A stretch of DNA of 7,297 nucleotides. Origin: Desulfobacula sp. Lineage in GTDB: Bacteria; Desulfobacterota; Desulfobacteria; Desulfobacterales; Desulfobacteraceae. The stretch lies in contig JAOZRI010000109.1 of NCBI GenBank assembly GCA_029940235.1, positions 1-7,297 on the forward strand, in the 5' to 3' direction. The notes under the pieces are model-generated. The model was not told where the DNA came from. It worked only from the letters and a program-made list of their open reading frames with translations, and did not search any database. Position numbers and translations under genes: made by a program. This document shows positions 1-6,084 of this stretch, one piece after another (within the stretch, counting starts at the first letter, position 1; each line of letters opens with the position of its first letter).

Positions 1-118
1 CTTGGGCACCAAGTGTTCCATAAAAAGAGAGGATAATAAAAGAAATGAATATCATACAAAAAATTTTACCTTGCCTGATCTTATATTTTAAAAATAGATT
101 GTTTTTAAATTGACACAA
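1..118 (-). CDS. Unidentified membrane or exported protein, N-terminus only (3' end outside window)
   Basis: The frame from 118 to the left edge is open for 39 codons. It starts at TTG, 1 nt after the gspK stop, with GGAG 7 nt upstream (126-129). The product begins with a basic stretch (FKNNLFLKYKIRQGK), then a hydrophobic segment IFCMIFISFIILSFYGTLGA and Gln. From the TTG this reads as an inner-membrane anchor with a short cytoplasmic tail, like GspC, GspM or GspN. An alternative ATG at 55 (AAGG 13 nt upstream) would leave a 17-residue signal peptide ending LGA. It does not look like GspL, which has a long cytoplasmic domain first. Position suggests a further T2S gene, but too little is visible to name it. 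Confidence 0.55.
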   Translation of the reverse strand, partial: MCQFKNNLFLKYKIRQGKIFCMIFISFIILSFYGTLGAQ

Positions 119-119
119 A

Positions 120-1238
120 TCATCTCTCCATTTGAATAACTCTGCACATCCATTTTCCTGATTCTCTATGTTTTTCCCTTTGCAGCCATGCTGTAAGTTT
201 TATTGTGGCATTATTTTCTTTACCTGTACACTCCACTTTAAATATATTACTTGAATAGGATATAACACTTTCAAAGTTTTTTTGTTCTTTTTTAGACAAA
301 TCTATAACCTTTTTATACCACCCTTTGTCAAGGGAGTTGACAAAAATATCTCCCTCTTCACCCTGCTGTATCCTGAAATCCGCAAGATCCATTGCAAGCT
401 CTTCCATTCCTGTGGGGAGCAAAGCTTTGAGAATATCAACACCTGCTGTATTAATATTTATTTTTCCTCCATACCTGTAACCGCCATCTTCGAGATTTTC
501 CTGTTCAAGGCCATATACAGTAAAAATATCTTTAAGTTCCAGTTCAGGTTCATCTTCATCAAAATCCTCCATATCATCTCTCTTTAAAAGATCTTTTGAA
601 ATCCCTTTTACACTCAATAATTCATCAACATGGTTGAAAGGAGCATTGGCACACACATAGGAAGGCTCCAGCCCAAGATAATAATCTGATTCAGCACCGG
701 AGAGTCCGCTGACGGCATCATCATCCAGGGAATCAAGCCAATCTTTTACACAGTTTATAATGGAAACAGGGTCATCCTGATCCACCATGTTATCATTAGA
801 TTTATCACTTGAAAACCAGACATGTAAAAATCTTTCCCATATCCCGGCTTGCTCAATGTTAAACTCATTGCCGGGGAATTTTTTGAGCAGTGCATTTACC
901 TGAATTTTTGATAATTCATCTGTAATCTTTATGGCCAAATTTGATTTATCCAGTCCCATTTCGCCGACAGCCTGCAATAGTATATCAGAATCTGCCCACG
1001 CTTCCTGAATGGAATCAATGCCGTTTTTTGCAGCATCTTCACTAAGTATTAATCTGGCAAGTTCAATCCCTGCAACTGCAAATTGCTGAGCCTGGAAATG
1101 ATCTTTTTCCTTTAAGGTTGCCATGACAGATTCTCCGGTAAATTTGCCAAGCTGCAATGCTGCTGCAACAAGTATGGCAACAATTGCAAGGGTCACCACA
1201 AGGGCCATACCTTTTTTATTATTTATAATGTTATTCAA
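120..1238 (-). CDS. gspK: Minor pseudopilin GspK (tip protein), TTG start
   Basis: A 372-residue atypical pseudopilin, the size expected for GspK. Leader of 10 residues (MNNIINNKKG), then MALVVTLAIVAILVAAAL; mature position 1 is Met and position 5 is Val, so Glu5 is absent, as is normal in GspK, which caps the pseudopilus. The large inserted helical region is visible: KDWLDSLDDD (165-174), GAESDYYLGLEPSY (181-194), a helix-hairpin-helix-like VDELLSVKGISKDLL (204-218), and GGKININTAGVDILKALL (257-274). An acidic stretch (DDMEDFDEDEPELE) lies at about 221-234. Start chosen: TTG at 1238, with AGGGAAGAG ending 6 nt upstream and an 8-bp overlap with gspJ. Two in-frame TTGs further up (1259, 1265) lack a suitable site, and the first ATG would remove the leader. 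Confidence 0.94.
   Translation of the reverse strand: MNNIINNKKGMALVVTLAIVAILVAAALQLGKFTGESVMATLKEKDHFQAQQFAVAGIELARLILSEDAAKNGIDSIQEAWADSDILLQAVGEMGLDKSNLAIKITDELSKIQVNALLKKFPGNEFNIEQAGIWERFLHVWFSSDKSNDNMVDQDDPVSIINCVKDWLDSLDDDAVSGLSGAESDYYLGLEPSYVCANAPFNHVDELLSVKGISKDLLKRDDMEDFDEDEPELELKDIFTVYGLEQENLEDGGYRYGGKININTAGVDILKALLPTGMEELAMDLADFRIQQGEEGDIFVNSLDKGWYKKVIDLSKKEQKNFESVISYSSNIFKVECTGKENNATIKLTAWLQREKHRESGKWMCRVIQMER
126..129 (-). promoter_or_regulatory. Shine-Dalgarno for the gene at the left edge
   Basis: GGAG on the minus strand, within the last codons of gspK and 7 nt before the TTG at 118. It supports the TTG over the ATG at 55, whose AAGG is 13 nt away. Confidence 0.5.
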
Positions 1239-1926
1239 TGGGTTCTCTTCCCTGGACAATATCAATGGAAATTACAGCTGTCTGGGTATGCTCTTTTGAT
1301 CCAAAAATGATTTTCAAATTAACGCTTAAAGGAAAAGTATATTTAAACTCCTGGGATTCAGAATCCCAATACCTGTATTCATCTGCATTTTGATCTTTAT
1401 AAACAACCTCAAATCCTGAAATATCCCGGCACAGCACTGGGTCTGTGCATGATTTTATCTCCTGGGGAAAAGGGGGCAGGACATCTGCTCTGCAAAGATC
1501 TAAACCTTTGTCTTCATTTTCTCTCACATAATAGGCAATCCTTGCAACTCCAGATCGCTGATCAGTACCAAATTTTACATGGGCAAGTGATGAAAAAGTT
1601 AAAAATGAAACAACTTCCTGGCCAATGGTCTCCTCATTTCCCAGAAGGCTAAAAGCATCGGGCTCTGAATCAAATCCCGGTTTTTTATATCTTGGTATTT
1701 GAAGGAGATAAAGTGATTCAAGATCAAGGGTGATCCTTTTTTGAATATTTGCTATTGCATCAATCTGCAGGACATTTTCTTTCACCTTTTCACTTGAAAT
1801 AATAAATGCCTGAAAAGTGGAAAAAAGCATTGCAATAACAATGGCAAAAATTACAATTGCAATGAGGATTTCCAGAAGAGTAAAACCTCTATTATCTGTT
1901 CTGTACCACCCTTCCCAACTATCCAT
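1231..1926 (-). CDS. gspJ: Minor pseudopilin GspJ
   Basis: A 231-residue prepilin. The leader MDSWEGWYRTDNRG is 14 residues, then FTLLEILIAIVIFAIVIAML; Glu at mature position 5 is present. The length and the long beta-rich head (for example YYVRENEDKGLDLCR, FEVVYKD, LKIIFGS) fit GspJ, and the position between gspI and gspK confirms it. GspJ forms the pseudopilus tip with GspI and GspK. The start is ATG at 1926, clearly preferred over the upstream TTG at 1932 because GGAG lies 8 nt before it. It overlaps gspI by 8 bp and gspK by 8 bp, so the three tip genes are translationally linked, which suits proteins needed in equal amounts. Confidence 0.93.
   Translation of the reverse strand: MDSWEGWYRTDNRGFTLLEILIAIVIFAIVIAMLFSTFQAFIISSEKVKENVLQIDAIANIQKRITLDLESLYLLQIPRYKKPGFDSEPDAFSLLGNEETIGQEVVSFLTFSSLAHVKFGTDQRSGVARIAYYVRENEDKGLDLCRADVLPPFPQEIKSCTDPVLCRDISGFEVVYKDQNADEYRYWDSESQEFKYTFPLSVNLKIIFGSKEHTQTAVISIDIVQGREPIE
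1245..1253 (-). promoter_or_regulatory. Shine-Dalgarno deciding the gspK TTG start
   Basis: AGGGAAGAG on the minus strand, ending 6 nt before the TTG at 1238. It lies inside the gspJ end. It makes the TTG the best start and gives a 10-residue prepilin leader. Confidence 0.7.
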
Positions 1927-2359
1927 CAGCAAATCTCCAGGTAGTGACTTTATATATTTTTTTCCCGAGAGAGCCAGAAAAGCCAGAAGGTTTGATAATT
2001 TCTATCTGAATTTTTTTAAACCTTGCCTGATTATCTTCATTGATAAAATCATCTATTTCAAACAGAGATTCTAAGATTTCCATGCGCCATTGAATTCCCG
2101 GAAATTGCTCACCAAAATCACCTTCAAACTCTGACCAGTTAGCAAGGTCGCTGCTGGCATCATTTAAAAGCTTTCTTGCAAGCATTGGAGCGATGCTGTT
2201 AAATTTCCCTGACAGGGCAAGATCAATGGTGCTGGACTGCATTCGAAAAATCGAAACAAATATAAATGCAATAATAGAGACAGAAATCATTACTTCAAGA
2301 AGGGTGAAACCTCCATGATTACTCTCTGGCACACTATATTTTTTATACAAGGTTCCCAT
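1919..2359 (-). CDS. gspI: Minor pseudopilin GspI
   Basis: A prepilin with processing site HGG before FTLLEVMISVSIIAFIF; Glu at mature position 5 is present. The following QSSTIDLAL...APMLARKLLND region fits the GspI helix, and the protein ends with YKVTTWRF, like the last strand of GspI. In known systems GspI nucleates the tip complex with GspJ and GspK. The start is uncertain. I chose ATG at 2359 (17-residue leader, 146 residues in total; AAGAG 4 nt upstream, rather close). ATG at 2437 would overlap gspH by 14 bp but gives a 43-residue leader containing a hydrophobic patch. GTG at codon 10 of the chosen frame would give a normal 8-residue leader but has no ribosome site. The 3' end overlaps gspJ by 8 bp. 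Confidence 0.9.
   Translation of the reverse strand: MGTLYKKYSVPESNHGGFTLLEVMISVSIIAFIFVSIFRMQSSTIDLALSGKFNSIAPMLARKLLNDASSDLANWSEFEGDFGEQFPGIQWRMEILESLFEIDDFINEDNQARFKKIQIEIIKPSGFSGSLGKKIYKVTTWRFADG
1935..1938 (-). promoter_or_regulatory. Shine-Dalgarno deciding the gspJ start
   Basis: GGAG on the minus strand, 8 nt before the ATG at 1926. This spacing favours that ATG over the in-frame TTG 6 nt further upstream. Confidence 0.75.
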
Positions 2360-2423
2360 TGAACTCTTAATTTTGTTTATAAAAAACAGCAAATAACAAT
2401 CATCAAAGACAGCCCGTTGTGGT

Positions 2424-2924
2424 TTATATGCAGTCATCAAGGTATATATACCTGTCAATAAATTGAACCTTAGCGAGAAATGGCTCTATTTTTAAGGTTA
2501 TATTTTTTTCATCCTTTGTAAGATGAATCAACGCAAAATCTGAATACCCCTGGCTTGCAAACCTTATTTGATATTCATTATCATCTATTTTTTGGAACCC
2601 TGGAAACTGGACATCTAAAATTGATAAATTTTTAGAAAGCTGGACACCTTTTGCCTCGGCATTTTCACTTGCTTCATCATCCATGGAGGTATTAGTTATC
2701 CAGATTCTGTTAGAGCTTTTATCAATGTGAAGTTTGAAATCAATGTTCTGGTCCACCGCCCGTTTTTTTAAATCATTAATCAAACGAACCATATCCCCTA
2801 TGCTGCCCTTTGAATCAGAAAAAAGATTAAAACCTGAAAACAGTGGGAATGAGAACAGAAGAAGTGTCCCAACAATACTGATCACAACAATCAGTTCGAT
2901 CAGGGTAAAACCAAATCTGCCCAT
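2424..2924 (-). CDS. gspH: Minor pseudopilin GspH
   Basis: A 166-residue prepilin with a very short leader (MGRFG) and cleavage before FTLIELIVVISIVG; Glu at mature position 5 is present. The region after the helix (VRLINDLKKRAVDQ, starting near residue 46) matches the helix of GspH-type minor pseudopilins, and the rest is beta-rich and poorly conserved, as is usual for GspH. The identity also rests on its place between gspG and gspI. In characterised T2S systems GspH links the I-J-K tip complex to the GspG shaft. The ATG at 2924 follows the gspG stop by 5 bp; the nearest ribosome-like element (GGAG in the gspG end) is about 14 nt away, so translation probably depends on coupling. Confidence 0.9.
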   Translation of the reverse strand: MGRFGFTLIELIVVISIVGTLLLFSFPLFSGFNLFSDSKGSIGDMVRLINDLKKRAVDQNIDFKLHIDKSSNRIWITNTSMDDEASENAEAKGVQLSKNLSILDVQFPGFQKIDDNEYQIRFASQGYSDFALIHLTKDEKNITLKIEPFLAKVQFIDRYIYLDDCI

Positions 2925-2929
2925 GGCAA

Positions 2930-3394
2930 TTATTCAAGCTCCCAGCTGTTTATATCTCTGTTTTTCCCATCACCGCCAGGCGCGCCATCAGCACCATAGG
3001 AAATAATATCATAATCATCATGAACTCCAGGGCAAAGATATAGATATTCCCTGCCCCATGGGTCTTTAGGTATCCTTGCCTTTGCAAGATAACCTTTCTC
3101 TTTCCAATTCATGGGAGCAGGTTCTGTGGAGGGTTTTTCAATAAGAGCCAGGATACCCTGCTCAGTGGTTGGATAATTACTGTTATCAAGCTTATACAAT
3201 TTCAAGCTTGTCTCTAAAGCTGCAATATCAACCTTGGCTTTTACAGCTTTTGCATCCTCGGCCCTGCCCATGAATCTTGGGGCAATATAAGTGGCAAGAA
3301 TACCAAGTATAACAACAACAACCATGAGCTCGAGAAATGAAAAACCTTTTTCATCCAAAAAACTGCAATTAATTTTATTATCTATATTTTTCAT
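2930..3394 (-). CDS. gspG: Major pseudopilin GspG
   Basis: A 154-residue prepilin, the main subunit of the T2S pseudopilus. The leader ends in DEKG (residues 14-17), followed by FSFLELMVVVVILG with Glu at mature position 5. The family signature is complete: NYPTTEQGILALI (73-85), GYLAKARIPKDPWG (101-114), and the C-terminal calcium-binding loop GADGAPGGDGKNRDINSWEL (134-153). Its presence makes the T2S assignment of the left-hand operon secure. Start: ATG at 3394 with AGGA 10 nt upstream. This gives a 17-residue leader, long for GspG; an in-frame TTG at codon 13 would give a 5-residue leader but has no ribosome site. It is the first gene of the gspGHIJK run and is separated from gspH by 5 bp. 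Confidence 0.96.
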   Translation of the reverse strand: MKNIDNKINCSFLDEKGFSFLELMVVVVILGILATYIAPRFMGRAEDAKAVKAKVDIAALETSLKLYKLDNSNYPTTEQGILALIEKPSTEPAPMNWKEKGYLAKARIPKDPWGREYLYLCPGVHDDYDIISYGADGAPGGDGKNRDINSWELE

Positions 3395-3474
3395 ATAAGT
3401 GTGATCCTATAAATTGATGTGTTAACAAAATATTTTTAGCATTAATTGTGTTCCAAGTAAAGATTTGCAGGAAT
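3395..3474 (-). other. 80-bp gap before gspG, possible weak promoter
   Basis: This is the longest stretch without coding sequence in the window. It has no GC-rich hairpin plus T-run, so no intrinsic terminator is visible. It holds the gspG ribosome site (AGGA at 3405-3408, 10 nt before the ATG). A weak sigma-70-like pair is possible: TTGGAA at 3451-3456 and TATTTT at 3427-3432, 18 nt apart and each 4/6 to consensus. In a sequence this AT-rich such matches arise easily. A GTTAAC palindrome lies at 3421-3426. The gap may let gspGHIJK be transcribed apart from the upstream genes. Confidence 0.3.
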
Positions 3475-4023
3475 TTACTGCAAAAGCCTGAAATGATCGA
3501 GATATAGAACATATTTTTTATCTGGATGGGACATGAAAACCAGAAACCTGTAAATATTTTCTAAATTAAGAGGTCTGTCTGTCTTTGACGTGTTCAATGT
3601 ATTGAGAGGGATGTTTAAAGTATTGGATCCCGGCATGATTTTAAAACTCTTATTATATCTATCAGTATATTCTAAAGCCTGTTTTTTATCATCAACTCTT
3701 AAAATAAGCTTAAGCTTTTCATTTGAAGGGTTATATACTTCAAAACTCAAATTTTTGTAATTTGACCAGTCATGATATTTCAAGGCCGGAGCAAATCCAG
3801 GGTATGATGACGGGAACAAATCAAGCTTTAAAGATTGTTTCCCATGGGCTGCATGCAAATCTGAGAGAGAAAAAAGTGTATGACATTTCCAGTGAACCTC
3901 ATCAAGGCAAGATTCTGATTCAAAGTCATGGAGGATGAGTTCTCTTGGCTTTGGTTCTGAACAGGCTGACAAAAGAGATATGCCAAGAAAAACCATGATG
4001 ATATTTTTAAAGTGTTGAATCAT
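3475..4023 (-). CDS. Outer-membrane-type lipoprotein with a carbohydrate-binding-like beta-sandwich
   Basis: A 182-residue lipoprotein. The N-terminus has a short basic and hydrophobic signal ending in the lipobox LSAC, so Cys21 should be lipidated; Ser at +2 does not match the inner-membrane retention signal. The mature domain (about residues 29-182) reads as alternating beta strands: LILHDFE, a GKQSLKLDL strand, DWSNYKNLSFEVYNPS (85-100), LKLILRVDD (104-112), GSNTLNIPLNTL (132-143) and a final YVLYLDHFRLL (171-181). This order, with aromatic residues and an Asp-containing last strand, resembles the galactose-binding or CBM-like jelly-roll fold. I cannot name the family or the ligand. The start is ATG at 4023, only 3 bp after the phosphoesterase stop and without a clear ribosome site, so translation is probably coupled to that gene. 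It is the last gene before an 80-bp gap. Confidence 0.8.
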   Translation of the reverse strand: MIQHFKNIIMVFLGISLLSACSEPKPRELILHDFESESCLDEVHWKCHTLFSLSDLHAAHGKQSLKLDLFPSSYPGFAPALKYHDWSNYKNLSFEVYNPSNEKLKLILRVDDKKQALEYTDRYNKSFKIMPGSNTLNIPLNTLNTSKTDRPLNLENIYRFLVFMSHPDKKYVLYLDHFRLLQ

Positions 4024-4026
4024 AAT

Positions 4027-4848
4027 TTAAAATTCAAACACTGCTATTTCAGGTGGGCAGAAAAGCCTGAATTTAAAATGGCTTGTGCCAATGCCCTGCG
4101 TTACATACATGATTTTATTACCGTTATGAAACAGACCATAGTTATACTTTACATTTTTTTCATAGCCCAGAAGCTTAAATATCCATAAGGGAATTTTTAC
4201 CTGACCTCCATGGGTATCACCTGCAAACATTAAAATATTATCATTCTTTGAGAATTCATCAAAAGAGAGGGGGCTATGGCTTAAAATCAATTTTAGAGAA
4301 TTATTCTTTCCCATTTTATTATCTTCTCCAAAACGATTCAAATCATCATATCCCTCATCCACGCCTTTAATATCTATTGTCTGACTATTGATTGTAATTT
4401 TTTTAGAAGAATTTCTAAGCATAATAACATTGTGCTGCTGTGTCAGTTGAGTTTTTCCCTTTTCATGGCAGAACAGACAGCTTGTTCTTGAATTGGAATA
4501 GTCATAATCTCCCATTACAGCAAAAACTCCAAGCCTTGCCTTTAATCGCGATAAAAATTTTAAAGCTGGTTTAATATCGCCTTTCCACTTTATATAATCA
4601 CCAGTTAAAAAAATCAGATCAGGATTGCATCTTTCAATGGTGTTTAATATCTTCTCTTCTGCCTTTCCAAATTTTGATAGATGCAGATCTGAAAGATGAA
4701 CAATTTTTATACCCTTTAAAGCACTGTTTATAGAATCAGATTTAATTTGTATTATTTTAGTCTGAAATTTCTCGGGTTCAATAAATCTGCCATAAACCAA
4801 TATGACTGCTATTAAACCAATAAACAGACTGCCAGGTAGATACTTCAC
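4027..4848 (-). CDS. Membrane-anchored metallophosphoesterase, YkuE/YaeI type, with altered motifs
   Basis: A 273-residue calcineurin-like phosphoesterase. Residues ~5-20 are one hydrophobic segment, either an anchor or an uncleaved signal, which would place the catalytic domain outside the inner membrane. Motifs in order: SDLHL (53-57, metal-binding D54 and H56), GDY (83-85), GDYDYS (113-118) where the family normally has GNHD, SH (190-191), and AGDTHGGQ (209-216) where it normally has GHTHGGQ. Two metal or catalytic positions are thus changed: Asn/His to Asp/Tyr, and His to Asp. A CLFCH (CXXCH) motif lies at 124-128, directly after the altered GDYD. YkuE/YaeI relatives act on membrane lipid or nucleotide-sugar phosphoesters; the substrate here is unknown. 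The start is GTG at 4848, close to the in-frame TGA upstream at 4864-4866; the ribosome site is weak. The gene follows the small exported protein after 33 bp and precedes the lipoprotein by 3 bp. Confidence 0.88.
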   Translation of the reverse strand: MKYLPGSLFIGLIAVILVYGRFIEPEKFQTKIIQIKSDSINSALKGIKIVHLSDLHLSKFGKAEEKILNTIERCNPDLIFLTGDYIKWKGDIKPALKFLSRLKARLGVFAVMGDYDYSNSRTSCLFCHEKGKTQLTQQHNVIMLRNSSKKITINSQTIDIKGVDEGYDDLNRFGEDNKMGKNNSLKLILSHSPLSFDEFSKNDNILMFAGDTHGGQVKIPLWIFKLLGYEKNVKYNYGLFHNGNKIMYVTQGIGTSHFKFRLFCPPEIAVFEF

Positions 4849-4881
4849 CTTGCAGAGATTCTTTCAAAACAGTGGGGCATC

Positions 4882-5199
4882 TTAAGAATCAGGATCCCTA
4901 TGATTTGTTTCAAGAAGTTTAATAATTTTTTGATTCTGCTCAATAAGAATATTGAATTTTTCAATCATAGTATCAACTTTCTGGTTTAAGCTGTCATTAC
5001 CCGTAGTGAGCTGATCAAGCAATAAAATGGTGTATTGACTGCCAAGGGAGATCTGTTCATATAGATAATCTGAACGAACAGAAGTGTTCTCTGCCGGAAC
5101 AAGAGAATTATATTTTTGAGTAAAACTGTCTGAAATATCAGACGCATAAACAAGAGATGAACAAAATAGTATACAGAAAAGGATTATAATATTTTTCAT
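4882..5199 (-). CDS. Small exported protein with helical C-terminus, function unknown
   Basis: A 105-residue protein that I do not recognise. Residues 1-19 form a clear Sec signal peptide (MKN, a hydrophobic core, then VYA before SD), with no lipobox, so it should be soluble in the periplasm. The mature part is about 86 residues. Residues ~71-99 (LNQKVDTMIEKFNILIEQNQ and after) show heptad-like spacing of I/L/V/F and may form a coiled coil. The mature part has no Cys, so disulfides are excluded. The start is firm: ATG at 5199 overlaps the previous stop as ATGA and has AAGGAG 8 nt upstream. The tight coupling to the E5-less pseudopilin suggests that the two act together, for example as a pseudopilus or secretin assembly factor, but this is inference from position only. 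Confidence 0.8.
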   Translation of the reverse strand: MKNIIILFCILFCSSLVYASDISDSFTQKYNSLVPAENTSVRSDYLYEQISLGSQYTILLLDQLTTGNDSLNQKVDTMIEKFNILIEQNQKIIKLLETNHRDPDS

Positions 5200-5681
5200 G
5201 ATGCTGTCTCCTTTTTGGGTTCATATACAAATTTCCAGTCATAGTAGTTTTTTTTCTTTTCAAAGGATTTATAAATCTTTGGAAAATTACCTTTTTTCAT
5301 GGGCTCATCCTTACTTTTTGAGAATACGCCTTTAATCCCGCCCTTCCCATCATATATGATTCCCCACTCTCCCTGCTTTGTCATGGGGTCTTTATAGTTT
5401 TTTCTTAAATGGCGTTTTACTCCCTGGAATCTATTATCTTTTAAAAGAAGTTTTAAACTGCGTGGATATTGCTGTGAATCTTTGGAAGAGCTTTTATAAA
5501 AAGATTCTATACCATCAATAATCTGCCCTGCCCTGAAAAAAAGTTCTCTCTCTTTCTCTCTTTTAACCATGGTACTCCACTGCTTTTGAACCACCATTAA
5601 AGAGATGGAAACAACAATTATCAAAGCCAATGCGGCTGGATAGGTAAAACCCTTTTCACCATTCATTATAGGGTATTCCAT
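5196..5681 (-). CDS. Prepilin-like protein lacking Glu5 (set A, third)
   Basis: A 161-residue protein with a prepilin leader (MEYPIMNGEKG, then FTYPAALALI) and a hydrophobic helix. Mature position 5 is Ala instead of Glu and position 4 is Pro, so the normal assembly residue is missing, as in GspK. After the helix come KREKERELFF (residues 40-49), YPRSLKLLLKD (72-82), RHLRKNYKDPMTKQGEWG (90-107), IKGVFSKS and YYDWKFVYEP near the end. I recognise this layout from a widespread family of E5-less pseudopilins encoded beside GspG-like ones in several proteobacteria. Start chosen: ATG at 5681, with AAGG 9 nt upstream. A second in-frame ATG at 5666 would give a 6-residue leader (MNGEKG) and remains possible. 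It overlaps the upstream gene by 26 bp and the downstream gene by 4 bp. Role inferred: minor or tip pseudopilin. Confidence 0.88.
   Translation of the reverse strand: MEYPIMNGEKGFTYPAALALIIVVSISLMVVQKQWSTMVKREKERELFFRAGQIIDGIESFYKSSSKDSQQYPRSLKLLLKDNRFQGVKRHLRKNYKDPMTKQGEWGIIYDGKGGIKGVFSKSKDEPMKKGNFPKIYKSFEKKKNYYDWKFVYEPKKETAS
5208..5213 (-). promoter_or_regulatory. Strong Shine-Dalgarno for the small exported protein
   Basis: AAGGAG on the minus strand, 8 nt before the ATG at 5199 and inside the preceding pseudopilin gene. It is the best-matching ribosome binding site in the window. It suggests that the small protein is translated at a high rate despite also overlapping the upstream stop codon. 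Confidence 0.8.
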
Positions 5682-6036
5682 AAAGACTTACCTTATTGCT
5701 GCCGCTGTGAATATCATAAATTCCAGCAGTATCTTCACCTTCGGGTGGAATCTCAATCCATGTTTCATCCGAGCCTGTAAAAGGATCGTTGGGAACTGCT
5801 CTTATATATTTTTTCTCGGCAAGGGCTTCAAGGGTCCCGGGATACTCTCCCTGATCAGCATAGTATTGGTCAATAACATCTCTTAATATAAACAGAGAAT
5901 TTCTCAAAGAGGCTTCTCTGGCACGGATCATAGATCTTTGAAAGCTTGGAGTTGCAATGGATGCAAGAATACCAATGATTGCAATCACTGTCAGCATTTC
6001 TATTAATGTAAAGCCTTTATTATTCAAAACTCTCAT
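5656..6036 (-). CDS. Pseudopilin, OxpG-like (set A, second)
   Basis: A 126-residue prepilin with leader MRVLNNKG, cleavage before FTLIEML, and Glu at mature position 5. The start is ATG at 6036 with AGGTGA 11 nt upstream. After the N-terminal helix comes a conserved ID-QYYADQGEYPGTLEAL region (residues 55-72), then AVPNDPFTGSDETW (80-93) and the ending GIYDIHSGSN...YGIPYNEW. The YDIHSGS plus terminal W pattern is typical of the compact OxpG-type pseudopilins; OxpG is known from Geobacter sulfurreducens, where it is needed for export of a multicopper protein. That substrate link is established only there and is not shown here. The gene starts 48 bp after the previous stop; that gap has no hairpin. 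The 3' end overlaps the next gene by 26 bp. Confidence 0.9.
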   Translation of the reverse strand: MRVLNNKGFTLIEMLTVIAIIGILASIATPSFQRSMIRAREASLRNSLFILRDVIDQYYADQGEYPGTLEALAEKKYIRAVPNDPFTGSDETWIEIPPEGEDTAGIYDIHSGSNKVSLYGIPYNEW

Positions 6037-6084
6037 TACTGTTCATTTCACCTGTTTTTATTAACTGACCAGATTTAAAGGTTC

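Noticed and set aside
69..80. 12-base string ACCTTGCCTGAT also present near 2022-2033
   Set aside because: One copy is within gspI coding sequence and there is no further similarity around either; probably chance.
282..587. Plus-strand open frame of 101 codons
   Set aside because: It lies wholly antisense to gspK, whose domains are clear; the product is low in complexity with no recognisable motif.
1817..2074. Plus-strand open frame of 85 codons across the gspI/gspJ junction
   Set aside because: Antisense to two well-supported pseudopilin genes; no ribosome site or domain.
3438..3454. TGG-N-GC element resembling a sigma-54 promoter before gspG
   Set aside because: The GG and GC are 12 nt apart instead of the required 10, and the rest of the consensus is poor.
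4849..4881. Possible terminator in the 33-bp gap before the phosphoesterase gene
   Set aside because: No stem of useful length and no T-run on the transcribed strand.
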